Shown: positions 34,569 through 43,417, numbered from the stretch's first letter. The stretch is 64,000 nucleotides of DNA from Halosimplex pelagicum (GCF_013415905.1 NZ_CP058909.1:1178001-1242000); one strand, 5' to 3'. The notes: generated by a model not told the origin, from the letters alone. Numbers and translations: made by a program.

Positions 34569-35318
34569 GTGGCTTGCGTCCAGTCCGGAACGGGATACGT
34601 GCTCGTCGTCCCGCGAGTCGTCTGTCACCAGGGGCCGGGCCCGACGGAGCTCCCGCTGGCCGCGCTGGTCGCCGGGGAGACGGCGCTCGGACGACTCGCG
34701 GATGACGTGCTGGGGAGCGACCTGCTGCCGCGGGCGACGGCCGACCCCGACGGCTCGACTCCCGCGGAGCCGTCGGTGTCGCTCGACCCCGACACCGAGA
34801 CGGTCTCGGACGCGCCGGGAGCTCTGGATGCATCGAAGGCGCTGGGGACCACGGACCCCTCGGAGACCGGCGAGGAGCCGGAACTGGCCGACCAGCGTCC
34901 CGGGATGGCGGCCGACGCCGGCGAGCGCGACTCCTTCGTCCTCGGCGTCCACGCCGCGTCGGTCGGCGACGGGGACCCGACCTCGCCCGCGTCGCTCGTC
35001 GGCGTCCGCGTCCTGGCGCCCGGGGAGTACCGCGGGGTACCGGTGCCGGTCTGGGAGGCGAACCCCTTCCCTATCTCCGCGCCGAGCGCGGTCGGTGAGC
35101 GTCCCCGAACGGAGTGGACCGACACCGGGCTCACGCCCGAACCCGGGGGCCGTCGGCGCATCGAGGTCACCGCGACACTGTGGGCTGACCTGGGCGGCGA
35201 CGCCGAACGGTCCCGACCGCTGTACGACGGGCTCGGGTGGCCCGTGACCGACTCCCGAACCGTGACGTTCGGCCACGCCGGCGACGCTGGCTCGGACTGT
35301 TTCGAGGTCGCGAGGTGA
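34569..35318 (+). CDS. Unknown protein of the SipW-type locus
   Basis: A 249-residue acidic protein that I do not recognise. I start it at the GTG at 34569, eight bases after a GGAGG; a GTG at 34560 overlaps that site. It opens with VACVQSGTGYVLVVPRVVCHQGPGPTELPLAALVAGETAL, has a long low-complexity Asp/Pro/Glu middle and a beta-rich end (RRIEVTATLWADLGG). No signal peptide, helix or RR motif is visible, so it may stay in the cytoplasm as a chaperone or assembly factor, or be exported another way. The same strand and short gaps tie it to the SipW-cognate genes on both sides. Confidence 0.65.
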   Translation: MACVQSGTGYVLVVPRVVCHQGPGPTELPLAALVAGETALGRLADDVLGSDLLPRATADPDGSTPAEPSVSLDPDTETVSDAPGALDASKALGTTDPSETGEEPELADQRPGMAADAGERDSFVLGVHAASVGDGDPTSPASLVGVRVLAPGEYRGVPVPVWEANPFPISAPSAVGERPRTEWTDTGLTPEPGGRRRIEVTATLWADLGGDAERSRPLYDGLGWPVTDSRTVTFGHAGDAGSDCFEVAR

Positions 35319-35382
35319 CCGCCGTGTCTCCGCAGGCCACGACTCCCGGACCGGGACGCGCCGGGCGACGGGGTGGTCGACC

Positions 35383-36336
35383 GTGACCGAAGACGACGGA
35401 TCGCTGTCGCGGCGGGCCGTCCTCGCGGGGCTCACCTCGGCCGGCGCGGTCGCGGCGGCCGGCGCCGGCGTCGGGACGAGGGCGGTGTTCCGCGACGACG
35501 AGCGGGTCGAGGGGTCGGCCGGTAGCGGCGTCCTCGACCTCCGGGCGTCGTGGGCGAGCGGCGGAGTCGACGCCTCGTTCGGGACGGTTGGCGCGGTCGG
35601 CGACGGCGGGAGCGACGCGGTCGCCCTGTCGCTGGCGCCCGGAAGCAATCCGGCGTACGTCTGGGCCCGGACGCGGTGTCGGCGGTGTACCGAGATCGAG
35701 CGCAAACTCCGGGTCACGCTCTCGCTGGTCGCCGACGGGACCGAGACGCGGCTGTTCCGCGGACGACTCGGCGACGCCCGGTCGAACCTGGGCGACGGCG
35801 TTCGGCTCGACGGGTCGATCGCGCCCGGCGACGACTGGCGGCTGACCGTCGAGTGGGAGCTCCGCGAGCCGCTGACGGCCGACGCGACGGTCTCCGTCGA
35901 CTTCGAGTTCTACGCAGTCCAGACGCGCAACGTCGCGGACCCTGAGGCCTTCGGCCCGGGATGGACCTGCTCGGCCGGGTGCGGCGACCGCCCGCCGGAG
36001 ACGGCCGACATCAGCTGGGTCGGGTTCTGCGCGGCCTCGGACGAGCGGCTCCGCCCGGCGGATCTGCGCTTCGCGGTCGACGGGTCGGTCCTCGAACTGA
36101 CCGACGCGCCGCCCGCTCTCGGGACGGTCCTGCTCAAGTACGGGACGAGCCTGGACGTCTTCGAGCGAGCCTCGCCGGGACGGTTCGTCGCCGGGGCCGG
36201 CGAAACGTACGACCAGCGCGGCCCCGGCTTCCCCGGGTCGGGCCGCTCGAACCCGACGCCGTGTCCCGGCGGCTGCGGGCTGAAGTACGACGTCGACGGC
36301 GACGAGTTCGAATTAAACGGGTGTGACAATGACTGA
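35383..36336 (+). CDS. SipW-cognate (TasA-like) secreted protein 4
   Basis: A 317-residue exported protein from a GTG start at 35383. Signal: LSRRAVLAGLTSAGAVAAAGAG, then VGTRAVFRDDERVEGSAGSGVLDL, a drifted form of the SipW-cognate motif. The middle keeps VALSLAPGSNPAYVWARTRC and a VDFEFYAVQTRNV block typical of the family. The C-terminal third is new: a Cys-rich domain (CSAGCGDRPPETADISWVGFC, ending CPGGCGLKYDVDGDEF) seen in none of the other three. It overlaps the peptidase start by eight bases, strong evidence that substrate and peptidase are made together. Confidence 0.83.
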   Translation: MTEDDGSLSRRAVLAGLTSAGAVAAAGAGVGTRAVFRDDERVEGSAGSGVLDLRASWASGGVDASFGTVGAVGDGGSDAVALSLAPGSNPAYVWARTRCRRCTEIERKLRVTLSLVADGTETRLFRGRLGDARSNLGDGVRLDGSIAPGDDWRLTVEWELREPLTADATVSVDFEFYAVQTRNVADPEAFGPGWTCSAGCGDRPPETADISWVGFCAASDERLRPADLRFAVDGSVLELTDAPPALGTVLLKYGTSLDVFERASPGRFVAGAGETYDQRGPGFPGSGRSNPTPCPGGCGLKYDVDGDEFELNGCDND

Positions 36337-37708
36337 GAATTTCAGAACCAGAGTGCAGGCGCGGGTTGCATCGTACGACAGGTGGAGTCTCCTCAGGGCG
36401 GCGCTGGTGGCGTTGCTCGTCGCGGCGGTCGTCCCGTTCGTGGTCTTCGCGGTCCCGCAGGTCGTGGGCGCGGAGGCCAGCTACGTCGTCCTGAGCGGGA
36501 GCATGGAGCCGGCGATCAGCCCCGGGGACGTGGTGATCGTCGACGACGTGTCGCCGGCGACCGTCTCGGTGGGGGACGTGATCACGTTCGGCGGCGGCCC
36601 GACCGAGCCGCCGACGACCCACAGGGTGATCGGCGTCGAGCGGGAGGCCGGTGAGCTCGTCTTCGAGACGAAAGGCGACAACAACCAGGCGCCGGACCCC
36701 GAGCGGGTGTCGACCGGCGAGATCGCCGGGCGAGTGATGGAGCCGTCGTTGCCGGGGCTCGGGCCGACGCTGTTCGCGGTCCCCTACCTCGGGTTCGTCG
36801 TCCGCTTCGCCAACACCACCCACGGCTTCGCCACTCTGGTGGTCGCGCCGCTGTCGCTGCTCGCTCTCTCGGAGGCGTGGGGCGCGCTCGTCCGCCGGCG
36901 CGACGCCGCGGACGACTCCGGGAGCGACGACCCCGAGGACGACGGCGCGGACGCGACGGACGCCGACGCGCCGACGGACGGGTCCACCGGCGGGGCGTCA
37001 GATCCGGTCGTGACCCTCTCGCCGCGGGCCGGGGGACTGCTCGCCGTCGTGCTGGCGGCGCTGGCGGTCGTCGCCGGACGCTACGCCCTCCAGGCGCGCC
37101 GCCCGCTCGCGGCCGTGGTCGCCGTCGGGTCGGGCGTCGGCGCGCTCCTGCTGGTGGCGTTCCTCGCCGGCGCCAGGCCCGAGGAGGCGGCCGACGGGGA
37201 GTCCGGGGCCGGCGGCGGTGCGGACCCGGACACGGTACCCGACGGCGGTTCGGACGCGGCGTCGGACGGCGGCGAGCGGGTTGTCGCCGGGACCGTCGTC
37301 TCGGACCGTTCGCGCGCCAGACGGGTCGAAGTCCGCGATATCGCCGCGTTTCGCGAACTCGCGGCGGACTCGGGCGCGTGGGTCGTCCACGACGAGGTCG
37401 CCGGCGAGTACGCGCTGCTCGAAGACGGCGTGACGTTCGTCGCGACTGAGCCGGCGGACCCGGCGGAGTCGGGCGAGCGAGACGACTCCCCATCGGACGC
37501 CCGAGCGGGCGATCCGCTCGCCGGGTCGGGAGACGCGGCCGCGGAGGACGCGTCTACGGACGAAACAGCCGTGGACGAGACGGTCGCGAACAGCGCGGCT
37601 ACGGACGAGACGGCCGCGGGGCGGACCGACGGCGGGGTCGACGCGGATAGGCCCACCCCGCGGTCGCGGGACCGCGACGGTCGGGAGTGCGACGATGGCC
37701 CGGAGTGA
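36329..37708 (+). CDS. SipW-type signal peptidase I with extended C-terminus
   Basis: A 459-residue membrane peptidase (S26B group) started at the ATG at 36329; a GTG six bases earlier is possible. After a first helix (AALVALLVAAVVPFVVFAVP) come the catalytic Ser (SGSMEPAI) and, where bacterial enzymes have Lys, a His (TTHRVIGV), the archaeal/SipW Ser-His form. KGDNNQAPD supplies the downstream conserved Asp. A further helix follows (ATLVVAPLSLLALSEAW). The second half, unusual for the family, adds two more helices (GLLAVVLAALAVVAGRYAL; AAVVAVGSGVGALLLVAFLAG), a small folded patch (RVEVRDIAAFRELAADSGAWVVHDEVAGEY) and a disordered tail. It would cut the signals of the SipW-cognate proteins encoded beside it. 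Confidence 0.9.
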   Translation: MTENFRTRVQARVASYDRWSLLRAALVALLVAAVVPFVVFAVPQVVGAEASYVVLSGSMEPAISPGDVVIVDDVSPATVSVGDVITFGGGPTEPPTTHRVIGVEREAGELVFETKGDNNQAPDPERVSTGEIAGRVMEPSLPGLGPTLFAVPYLGFVVRFANTTHGFATLVVAPLSLLALSEAWGALVRRRDAADDSGSDDPEDDGADATDADAPTDGSTGGASDPVVTLSPRAGGLLAVVLAALAVVAGRYALQARRPLAAVVAVGSGVGALLLVAFLAGARPEEAADGESGAGGGADPDTVPDGGSDAASDGGERVVAGTVVSDRSRARRVEVRDIAAFRELAADSGAWVVHDEVAGEYALLEDGVTFVATEPADPAESGERDDSPSDARAGDPLAGSGDAAAEDASTDETAVDETVANSAATDETAAGRTDGGVDADRPTPRSRDRDGRECDDGPE

Positions 37709-38147
37709 CTGCCCCCGCTCCGGGGCGAAACTCGCGGCGCTCGCGCTGTCGACGGCGCTGCTGTTCGCCGCGGCGACCGGCGGACTCACTCACGGCGTCC
37801 TGATCGACCGGGAGTCGGTGAGCGCGACGCTGGCCGGTAACGTCGGCGCCGGGAACGCTCCGGTCTCCGGGCCCCTGGGGACCGGAAACTCCCCCGCAAG
37901 CGTCGAGAACGGGGCGAACGGCCACGGAGACGGACCCGGCGGTTCGGGGGACGGACCGAACGGTGCCGGCAACGCTCCGGTCGGCCACGGGAACGGCCCC
38001 GCCGGCGCCGGCAACGCTCCGGGGAGCGCGGGACCGTCGCTCGTCGCGGGCGCGTCCCCGGCCGAGGCGCCGGTGGTGCGCCCGAACCCCACCGAGCGAC
38101 GCCGCGCTCGCGGCGGGTCGAGCGGCGCCAGGGGTGGCTCGAAGTGA
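37695..38147 (+). CDS. Small Gly/Asn-rich exported protein
   Basis: A 150-residue protein that overlaps the end of the peptidase gene by 14 bases. One hydrophobic segment (KLAALALSTALLFAAATGGLTHG, about 12-34) is followed by VLIDRESVSATLAGN, which resembles the SipW-cognate cleavage area but lacks twin arginines. The rest is GN/GA/GP repeats (GNAPVSGPLG, GAGNAP) and a basic end. It may be a minor exported component or a tether. Function unknown. Confidence 0.7.
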   Translation: MARSDCPRSGAKLAALALSTALLFAAATGGLTHGVLIDRESVSATLAGNVGAGNAPVSGPLGTGNSPASVENGANGHGDGPGGSGDGPNGAGNAPVGHGNGPAGAGNAPGSAGPSLVAGASPAEAPVVRPNPTERRRARGGSSGARGGSK

Positions 38148-38332
38148 CGGAGCGACGGCCGCGACGGTCGATCGCGACGGTCGTGCCGGGCGTCCGGACG
38201 GACACGCCGAAACGGAACGTCATCGTCCTTCTGGTTTACCTGTTCCTGCTGGCCATCGCGCTCTCGGGACTGAAGGTCGCGACTGACCTCCTGTTGACGG
38301 GGACCTTCGCCGCGACGCGAACGGTAATATAA
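38144..38332 (+). CDS. Small single-helix membrane protein
   Basis: A 62-residue protein from a GTG start that overlaps the previous stop (GTGA). A basic N-terminal part is followed by one helix (VIVLLVYLFLLAIALSGLKVA, about 26-46). It closes the SipW-type run and may help peptidase or fibre assembly; there is no family clue. Confidence 0.6.
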   Translation: MTERRPRRSIATVVPGVRTDTPKRNVIVLLVYLFLLAIALSGLKVATDLLLTGTFAATRTVI

Positions 38333-38522
38333 GTGGAGAACTTGTATATGTGCCAACTAGTGTTCGACCGACTGACTCGGCCGCGAACTGGCGTCCACGA
38401 CGCCGGGTCCGGCCACCGCCAGCGGGTCCACGGGCTCCCGGAGGGAGCTCCCCGGTCTGACCACGAGTCGACACTGCCGGGAACGGACCGCCTTCACGGC
38501 TCGAACGCGCCGAAAGGTGTCG
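38333..38522. other. Intergenic region before the Bat-like regulator
   Basis: A TATA-like GTAATATAAG near 38324-38333 overlaps the end of the previous gene. No other feature seen. Confidence 0.4.
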
Positions 38523-40208
38523 ATGACCGGTGAGAGCCCCGACGAAACGGGTGCCGACGGGACCGATACCGACGGGGCCGACGCCGACGACGGACTCTCG
38601 TCGCGGGCGACGGTGCTAGTCGTCGACGACGACGAAATGTGGGGCCGGACCGCGGCTCGACTCCTCGAACGTCAGCGCGAACGGCTCTCCGTCACGACGG
38701 CGACGACGCTCTCGGAGGCGGAGGCGGCCTTCGAACGCCTCGATCCCGACTGCGTCGTCTGCGACTACCGGCTCGACGACGCGACCGGATTCGACCTCCT
38801 CTCGGCCGTGCGTCGGGTCGACTCGGACCGGCCGTTCGTCCTCGTGACCGGCGAGGGCGACGAGGGGGTCGCCAGCGAGGCCATCAGACGCGGCGCGACG
38901 GATTACGTCCGCAAGGGTCGTCACAGCGACGATCCGGGATTGCTGGCCGAGCGAGTGACCTCCGCGGTCGGGGCCTATCGGACACGGCGGGCGCTGACCC
39001 GCGAGCGCCGGAGCAAGGAGGCGATGCTCGACATCGTGACCACGACCGCGTCCCGGGAGACGCTCTGTCAGGCCTTTTGCGACCTGCTCGTCGACGAACA
39101 CGGCTACACCGGCGCGTGGATCGGGATCGAGGAGGGGGTCGACGGCCTCGACCCGTGGGCGGCGGTCGACTGCGGCGGCTACCTCGACCGCGTCGGCTCC
39201 GCCCAGCGGGCCGGTGACGGGGAGACCCCGGCCCTGGTCGCGCGGAACCGGGGCGAGGTCTACGTCGTCGACCGGATCGGGTCGGGTGACCCCGACGCGA
39301 CCGCTCCGTCGGAGGGCGACGGTGCCAGCGGGACCGACAACCGCGACTGGCAGTCGGCGGCGCTGGCGGCAGGCTTCCGGAGCGTCGCGGCCGTTCCGCT
39401 GGGCGAGGACGGCGGTCGCGTTGGGGTCCTGACGGTTTTCGCGGCCGATCCGGGGACGTTCGACGACCGGGAGTGCCGGTTGCTGTCGGACTACGCGGCC
39501 ACCGTCGCCTACGCGCTGCGGACGGCGAACTGGAAGCGCTCGCTGGTGTCCTCGGTCCCGGTGTCCGTCGGGTTCCGGTTCTCCGGCGACGAAGTGCCGC
39601 TTGTCGCGTTCAGCCGCACGCTCCCCGACGGGGCGTCGGTGTCGGTGGTCTCGACGGCGGTCAAGAGCGACCGATCACTGCTGTATCTCCTCCGGGTGAC
39701 GGGCGTTCCCGGGTCGGCGCTCCCGGACGCGGCGTCGATGCCGGGCGTCGAGTCGGTGCGCGTCGACGACGACGTGGCGCCTCTCCGGGTCGAACTCGTC
39801 GCCGACGGACCGACCCCGGAGCGCCTGCTGGCGAATCGCGGGGCGAAAGTCACCGGAACCACCGTCGAGGACGACGCAGTGACGGTCTCGGTGTCGTACC
39901 CCAGGGAGGGGGACATCCAGGCGCTCTCGCGGGCGCTCCGCGACGAGTTCCCCGAGGTGTCCGTCGGTCGCATCAGGGCCGACGAATCCAGGGCGGAGCC
40001 GGTCGTCGACGAGGGGCTCGCAGCGGACCTCACCGACAAGCAGCGGCAGGCGCTGGAGATCGCGTACCATCAGGGGTACTTCGAACGGCCCCGCGAACAC
40101 AACGCGACCGAGGTCGCCGACACGCTCGGGATCAATCGGGTCACGTTCACTCAGCACCTCCGGACCGCCGAACGGAAGGTCTTCGCGCGACTGTTCGACC
40201 CCGACTGA
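38523..40208 (+). CDS. Bat-like response regulator with HTH_10 output
   Basis: A 561-residue regulator from the ATG at 38523 (a GTG two codons earlier is possible). Order: acidic N-terminal tail; receiver domain (VLVVDDDEMW, phospho-acceptor in VVCDYRLDD at about D81, conserved Thr in VLVTGEG, Lys in YVRKGRH); GAF domain (about 165-335); the bacterio-opsin-activator N-terminal type linker (SVGFRFSGDEVPLVAFSR); and HTH_10 (LTDKQRQALEIAYHQGYF...ATEVADTLGINRVTFTQHLRTAERKV). Known HTH_10 proteins respond to light, oxygen or redox state. It lies between the SipW-type run and a histidine kinase on the same strand, a likely partner. Confidence 0.92.
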   Translation: MTGESPDETGADGTDTDGADADDGLSSRATVLVVDDDEMWGRTAARLLERQRERLSVTTATTLSEAEAAFERLDPDCVVCDYRLDDATGFDLLSAVRRVDSDRPFVLVTGEGDEGVASEAIRRGATDYVRKGRHSDDPGLLAERVTSAVGAYRTRRALTRERRSKEAMLDIVTTTASRETLCQAFCDLLVDEHGYTGAWIGIEEGVDGLDPWAAVDCGGYLDRVGSAQRAGDGETPALVARNRGEVYVVDRIGSGDPDATAPSEGDGASGTDNRDWQSAALAAGFRSVAAVPLGEDGGRVGVLTVFAADPGTFDDRECRLLSDYAATVAYALRTANWKRSLVSSVPVSVGFRFSGDEVPLVAFSRTLPDGASVSVVSTAVKSDRSLLYLLRVTGVPGSALPDAASMPGVESVRVDDDVAPLRVELVADGPTPERLLANRGAKVTGTTVEDDAVTVSVSYPREGDIQALSRALRDEFPEVSVGRIRADESRAEPVVDEGLAADLTDKQRQALEIAYHQGYFERPREHNATEVADTLGINRVTFTQHLRTAERKVFARLFDPD

Positions 40209-40321
40209 CGACCCCGCCCGCGCCGCCGTTCGTTCGGGTCCGTGTTCGACCGTACGCGTCCGTTTCCTGCTGCTCTCCGCCCGTTGCGGGTCGCCCCGTC
40301 GACCGGTGAAGTGGTAACCAG

Positions 40322-40329
40322 TTTTATAC
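40322..40329 (+). promoter_or_regulatory. TATA box of the histidine kinase gene
   Basis: TTTTATAC about 30 bases before the ATG at 40359, as expected for a leaderless haloarchaeal message. Confidence 0.6.
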
Positions 40330-40358
40330 TTCACTACGCCCGAAGAATACACGGTCAG

Positions 40359-42311
40359 ATGGTTGAGTTCGTGGACGCCGTCGCAGGGCTAGCCGTCGCG
40401 AGCGCCGTCGTTTCGGCGGCGCTGGTCAGGGTCGCGCTGGCTCACCGGTCGGAGGTCGGCGCCCGCGGGCTCGCGCTCTCGATGGGCGGGATGACGGTGT
40501 GGCTCGCGGCCTACGGGACCGCGCTCGCCTTCGAGACGGTCGTCCCGCCGGTCGTCGCCTACAACTTCGTCATCCTCGCGGCCGGCGTCGGCACGGTCGG
40601 CTGGTTCCTCATGGCGCTGGAGTACACCCGCCAGCGGTTCCCGTCGCGCCGGGGGCTGGTCGCGCTGTTCGCAGTTCCGGCCGTGACGCAGGTCTTCGCG
40701 TGGACGAATCGGATGCACGAGCTGTTCTGGGCGCCGGGGACGACGCCCCTGCTGGGCGGCGGGCTCGACAGGGTCTACGGCCCGCTGTTCTACCCGCACG
40801 CAGCGTACAGCTACGTGCTGGTCGCCGCGGCGACCGCGCTGTTCCTCCGCCACGCGTTGCGCCGACGGGGAGTCTTCCGGAAGCAGGCGGGCGCGATGGC
40901 GCTCGCCGGCGTCGGGCCGCTGCTCGCCGACATCGGCCACGTCACCCTGTCGGTCCTCGGCCCGCGCGTGGACCTGACGCCGTTGAGCTTCGTCTTCGGC
41001 GGACTGGTCGCGACGTGGGCGCTGTTCCGCTATCGGTTTCTGGAACTGGTGCCGGTCGCGCGTCGGACAGCCGTCGACCGAATGCGCGACCCGTTCGTCG
41101 CCCTCGACGACGAGGCGCGGATCATCGACGCCAACGGTCGGGCAGACGCGCTGCTCGGAACCGACCCGGTCCTCGGGGACCCGGTCTCCGAGTACTGGCC
41201 GGCCGTCGAGCGGGCGCTCCCCGAGGATCCGGAAGCGGCCCGGACAGTCGAACTCGTCGCTCGCGAGGGTGAGAGCGCCGATACCCGAAACTACAGCCTG
41301 AACGTCTCGCCGCTGCCGCTGGGCCCCGCCCGGACCGGCTGGGTCGTCGTCGCTCGCGACGTGACCGAACACAGGCGTCGCGAGTGCGAGCTCGCGGCGA
41401 AGAACCGGGAACTCGAGCGGACGACCGCACAGCTCCGCCGCAAGAACGACCAGCTCGAACGGGTCGCGGACATTGCTGCCCACGATCTCCGGACGCCACT
41501 GGCGACCGCGGACGCGCTGGTCGAGCTGCTCCGGACGGATATCGAGGACGCCGACCCGTCGGTTCGGCAGTCGCTGTCGGACCTGGAGACGGTCCACGCG
41601 CGGCTCCGCGAGTTCGCCGCCCGGATCCCCGATCTCGCCCGCGAGAGCCTGGCCGTCGAGACCGAGACGCCGTTCGATCTGGAGGCGACAGCCAGGGACG
41701 CCTGGACCGTCGTCGACACCGGGCGGCTGTCGCTCGTCATCGAGGGGACCACGACGCTCCGCGGCCAGCCCTCGCGTGTCCAGCAGGCGCTGGAGAACCT
41801 CTTCGAGAACGCGGTCGTCCACGGCGTCGAACCGTTCGGCGCGGCGGACCAGCCGGCGACCCGGTCCGACCCCATCGGCTCCTCCGACTCCGACGCTACG
41901 AGAGACTCCTCGGAATCGGGAGCCGACGGACCGGCGCGGTCGGAGCCGCTGCTCCGCGGCGGATCCGGCGACCCCGACTTTGACCGCGATCCCGTCCCCG
42001 AGTCGGTAGCCGGTTCCGACGGCGATTCCGTGCCAGGGAGCGGCCCGGAGACCGATCGGGGGCCCGACGAGGCGGCGACGACGGTCCGCGTCGGGACTCT
42101 CGGGGACGAGGCGGGGTTCTACGTGGAGGACGACGGTCCGGGTATCCCGCCGGAGCGCCGGGAGCGCGCGCTCGCGTACGGCACGGAGGACGGCGAGGGA
42201 GGGTACGGACTGGCGATCGTCCGGACGACGGTCGAAGCACATGGTTGGCGGCTTTCAGTCACTGAATGTGACGCGGGTGGTGCGCGTTTTGAGGTACGGA
42301 CCGACGAGTGA
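40359..42311 (+). CDS. 7TM sensor histidine kinase with PAS domain
   Basis: A 650-residue kinase; start set at the ATG at 40359 from the TATA box spacing and the start of the first helix. Residues about 5-225 form the seven-helix N-terminal sensor (His_kinase_N_7TM type, with YNFVILAAGVGTVGWFLMALEYT). A PAS domain follows (about 235-345, DPFVALDDEARIIDANGRADALLG), then a coiled coil and the HisKA box with the phospho-His (IAAHDLRTPLATADAL, about H374), and the ATPase domain with N box (LENLFENAVVHG), G1 (VEDDGPGIPP) and GYGLAIV. An acidic, low-complexity run of about 75 residues is set between N and G1 boxes. It probably phosphorylates the preceding regulator. Confidence 0.92.
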   Translation: MVEFVDAVAGLAVASAVVSAALVRVALAHRSEVGARGLALSMGGMTVWLAAYGTALAFETVVPPVVAYNFVILAAGVGTVGWFLMALEYTRQRFPSRRGLVALFAVPAVTQVFAWTNRMHELFWAPGTTPLLGGGLDRVYGPLFYPHAAYSYVLVAAATALFLRHALRRRGVFRKQAGAMALAGVGPLLADIGHVTLSVLGPRVDLTPLSFVFGGLVATWALFRYRFLELVPVARRTAVDRMRDPFVALDDEARIIDANGRADALLGTDPVLGDPVSEYWPAVERALPEDPEAARTVELVAREGESADTRNYSLNVSPLPLGPARTGWVVVARDVTEHRRRECELAAKNRELERTTAQLRRKNDQLERVADIAAHDLRTPLATADALVELLRTDIEDADPSVRQSLSDLETVHARLREFAARIPDLARESLAVETETPFDLEATARDAWTVVDTGRLSLVIEGTTTLRGQPSRVQQALENLFENAVVHGVEPFGAADQPATRSDPIGSSDSDATRDSSESGADGPARSEPLLRGGSGDPDFDRDPVPESVAGSDGDSVPGSGPETDRGPDEAATTVRVGTLGDEAGFYVEDDGPGIPPERRERALAYGTEDGEGGYGLAIVRTTVEAHGWRLSVTECDAGGARFEVRTDE

Positions 42312-42497
42312 GTGCCGACGACCGTGGTCAGTCCTTCCGCGGCTCAGCCGGTCGGATGTGGCGGGCGACCCGTCGGCAGTTCGGCCCGGCCGTGAGCAGG
42401 AGGGGTGCGTTGTGGCCCATCTACTCCCACATGTAGACGCGGTTGAGCATGAGGTTGGTATGGATACCGATGATCGACAAACCGACAACTTCAGCGT

Positions 42498-42525
42498 GAC
42501 ATCCTCCGCGCCGTGAACGGCGCGG
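42498..42525. repeat. Solo right-end hairpin of a lost tnpB element
   Basis: TGACATCCT tag followed by CCGCGCC-6 bases-GGCGCGG. The tnpB expected on its high-coordinate side is missing. Confidence 0.6.
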
Positions 42526-42803
42526 CTTCCCGGCATGGGAATACCAGCTACGTTTCGCTGTTGCTGGCAGAGGGTTCCAACCCGTGGATAGCGAACGTAG
42601 GCGGCAAAAGGGCGCACGGGGGAAAATGTGCACCCAACGACGGGTAACGCGGATACCTGCGGCGGGTGCAGGCAAGTAACCCGTTATGAAAATACATTCA
42701 TAAGTCTTGTGAGTCAAGCATATGTGGCCCTTAAGCGAGACTGCGAGGGGAGTATATTAATTGGGTATAATACTGCTATCCGGAGCTGGACATACGGGAA
42801 GTA

Positions 42804-42832
42804 GTGTGCCCGGGTTCGGGAGTGGGGCACAC
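42804..42832. repeat. GTGTGCCC inverted repeat, copy 1
   Basis: GTGTGCCC, 13 bases, GGGCACAC. Confidence 0.75.
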
Positions 42833-43122
42833 AAGACAGCATCTTTGCCTCGCGAAGGAACCCACCGTAGAGTGGGCATTATTATTTCAGACACCTCTCA
42901 CAATGAATGTTCCGCCGTCTCAACTTTCGTTGCTGGACTACCTCAACGGCTGACTATCCATAGCAGAATACTACCGACAAACCGCTGGATGGACGGGGGC
43001 AAAGTTCCTGGCACGGAAACGGCACCCCCGCGAATGACCCTGCTCCGAGGAGCAGGTACCGGTATGTTTGTCTGCTCATATAAATTCCTTGTGGATGCGA
43101 GAGTGGCCGTGTTTAGTTTCTG

Positions 43123-43290
43123 TTAGCCGTGTCGCTGTACAATCTGTGGGCGCTGGTGAACCTCTTGCTGACCGCAGACCGGACAGTCGAGAGTGACCAA
43201 GTCCTCCCGACCGTCCTGTTCCGGCAGTTCCTCGGCCAAATCCCGTACGGATAGCGATTCAGTCGGTGGATGACTCTGGTCGAAACGCCC
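43123..43290 (-). pseudogene. C-terminal fragment of an unidentified zinc-motif protein
   Basis: About 55 codons read FDQSHPPTESLSVRDLAEEL, then LVTLDCPVCGQQEV and stop at a TAA (43123-43125). The regular codon use and CPVCG pair suggest a real gene end; a stop codon just upstream and IS debris on both sides show the rest is gone. Family not recognised. Confidence 0.4.
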
Positions 43291-43417
43291 GAGTTAGCCC
43301 GCCACTGGCTACTGGTAAAACTGCCAGAACATCCCTTATTGAAGGTTCTTGGCGGGCAGATACCAGCCGCTTCCTCTATACGGCAAAATCGATGCTGAAC
43401 AGTGCCGTTGACATCCT

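Larger units (their letters stand above)
42312..43122. other. Mobile-element debris zone
   Basis: About 800 bases without a supported gene. Contains a solo tnpB-element right end (42498-42525) and the inverted repeat at 42804-42832. A TATA-like AGTATATTAATT lies near 42751 with no gene behind it. Confidence 0.55.

Noticed and set aside
34455..35717. Minus-strand ORF of 420 codons
   Set aside because: Antisense to two genes of the SipW-type locus, basic and without motifs.
40389..42242. Minus-strand ORF of 617 codons
   Set aside because: Shadow of the histidine kinase; no recognisable domain.
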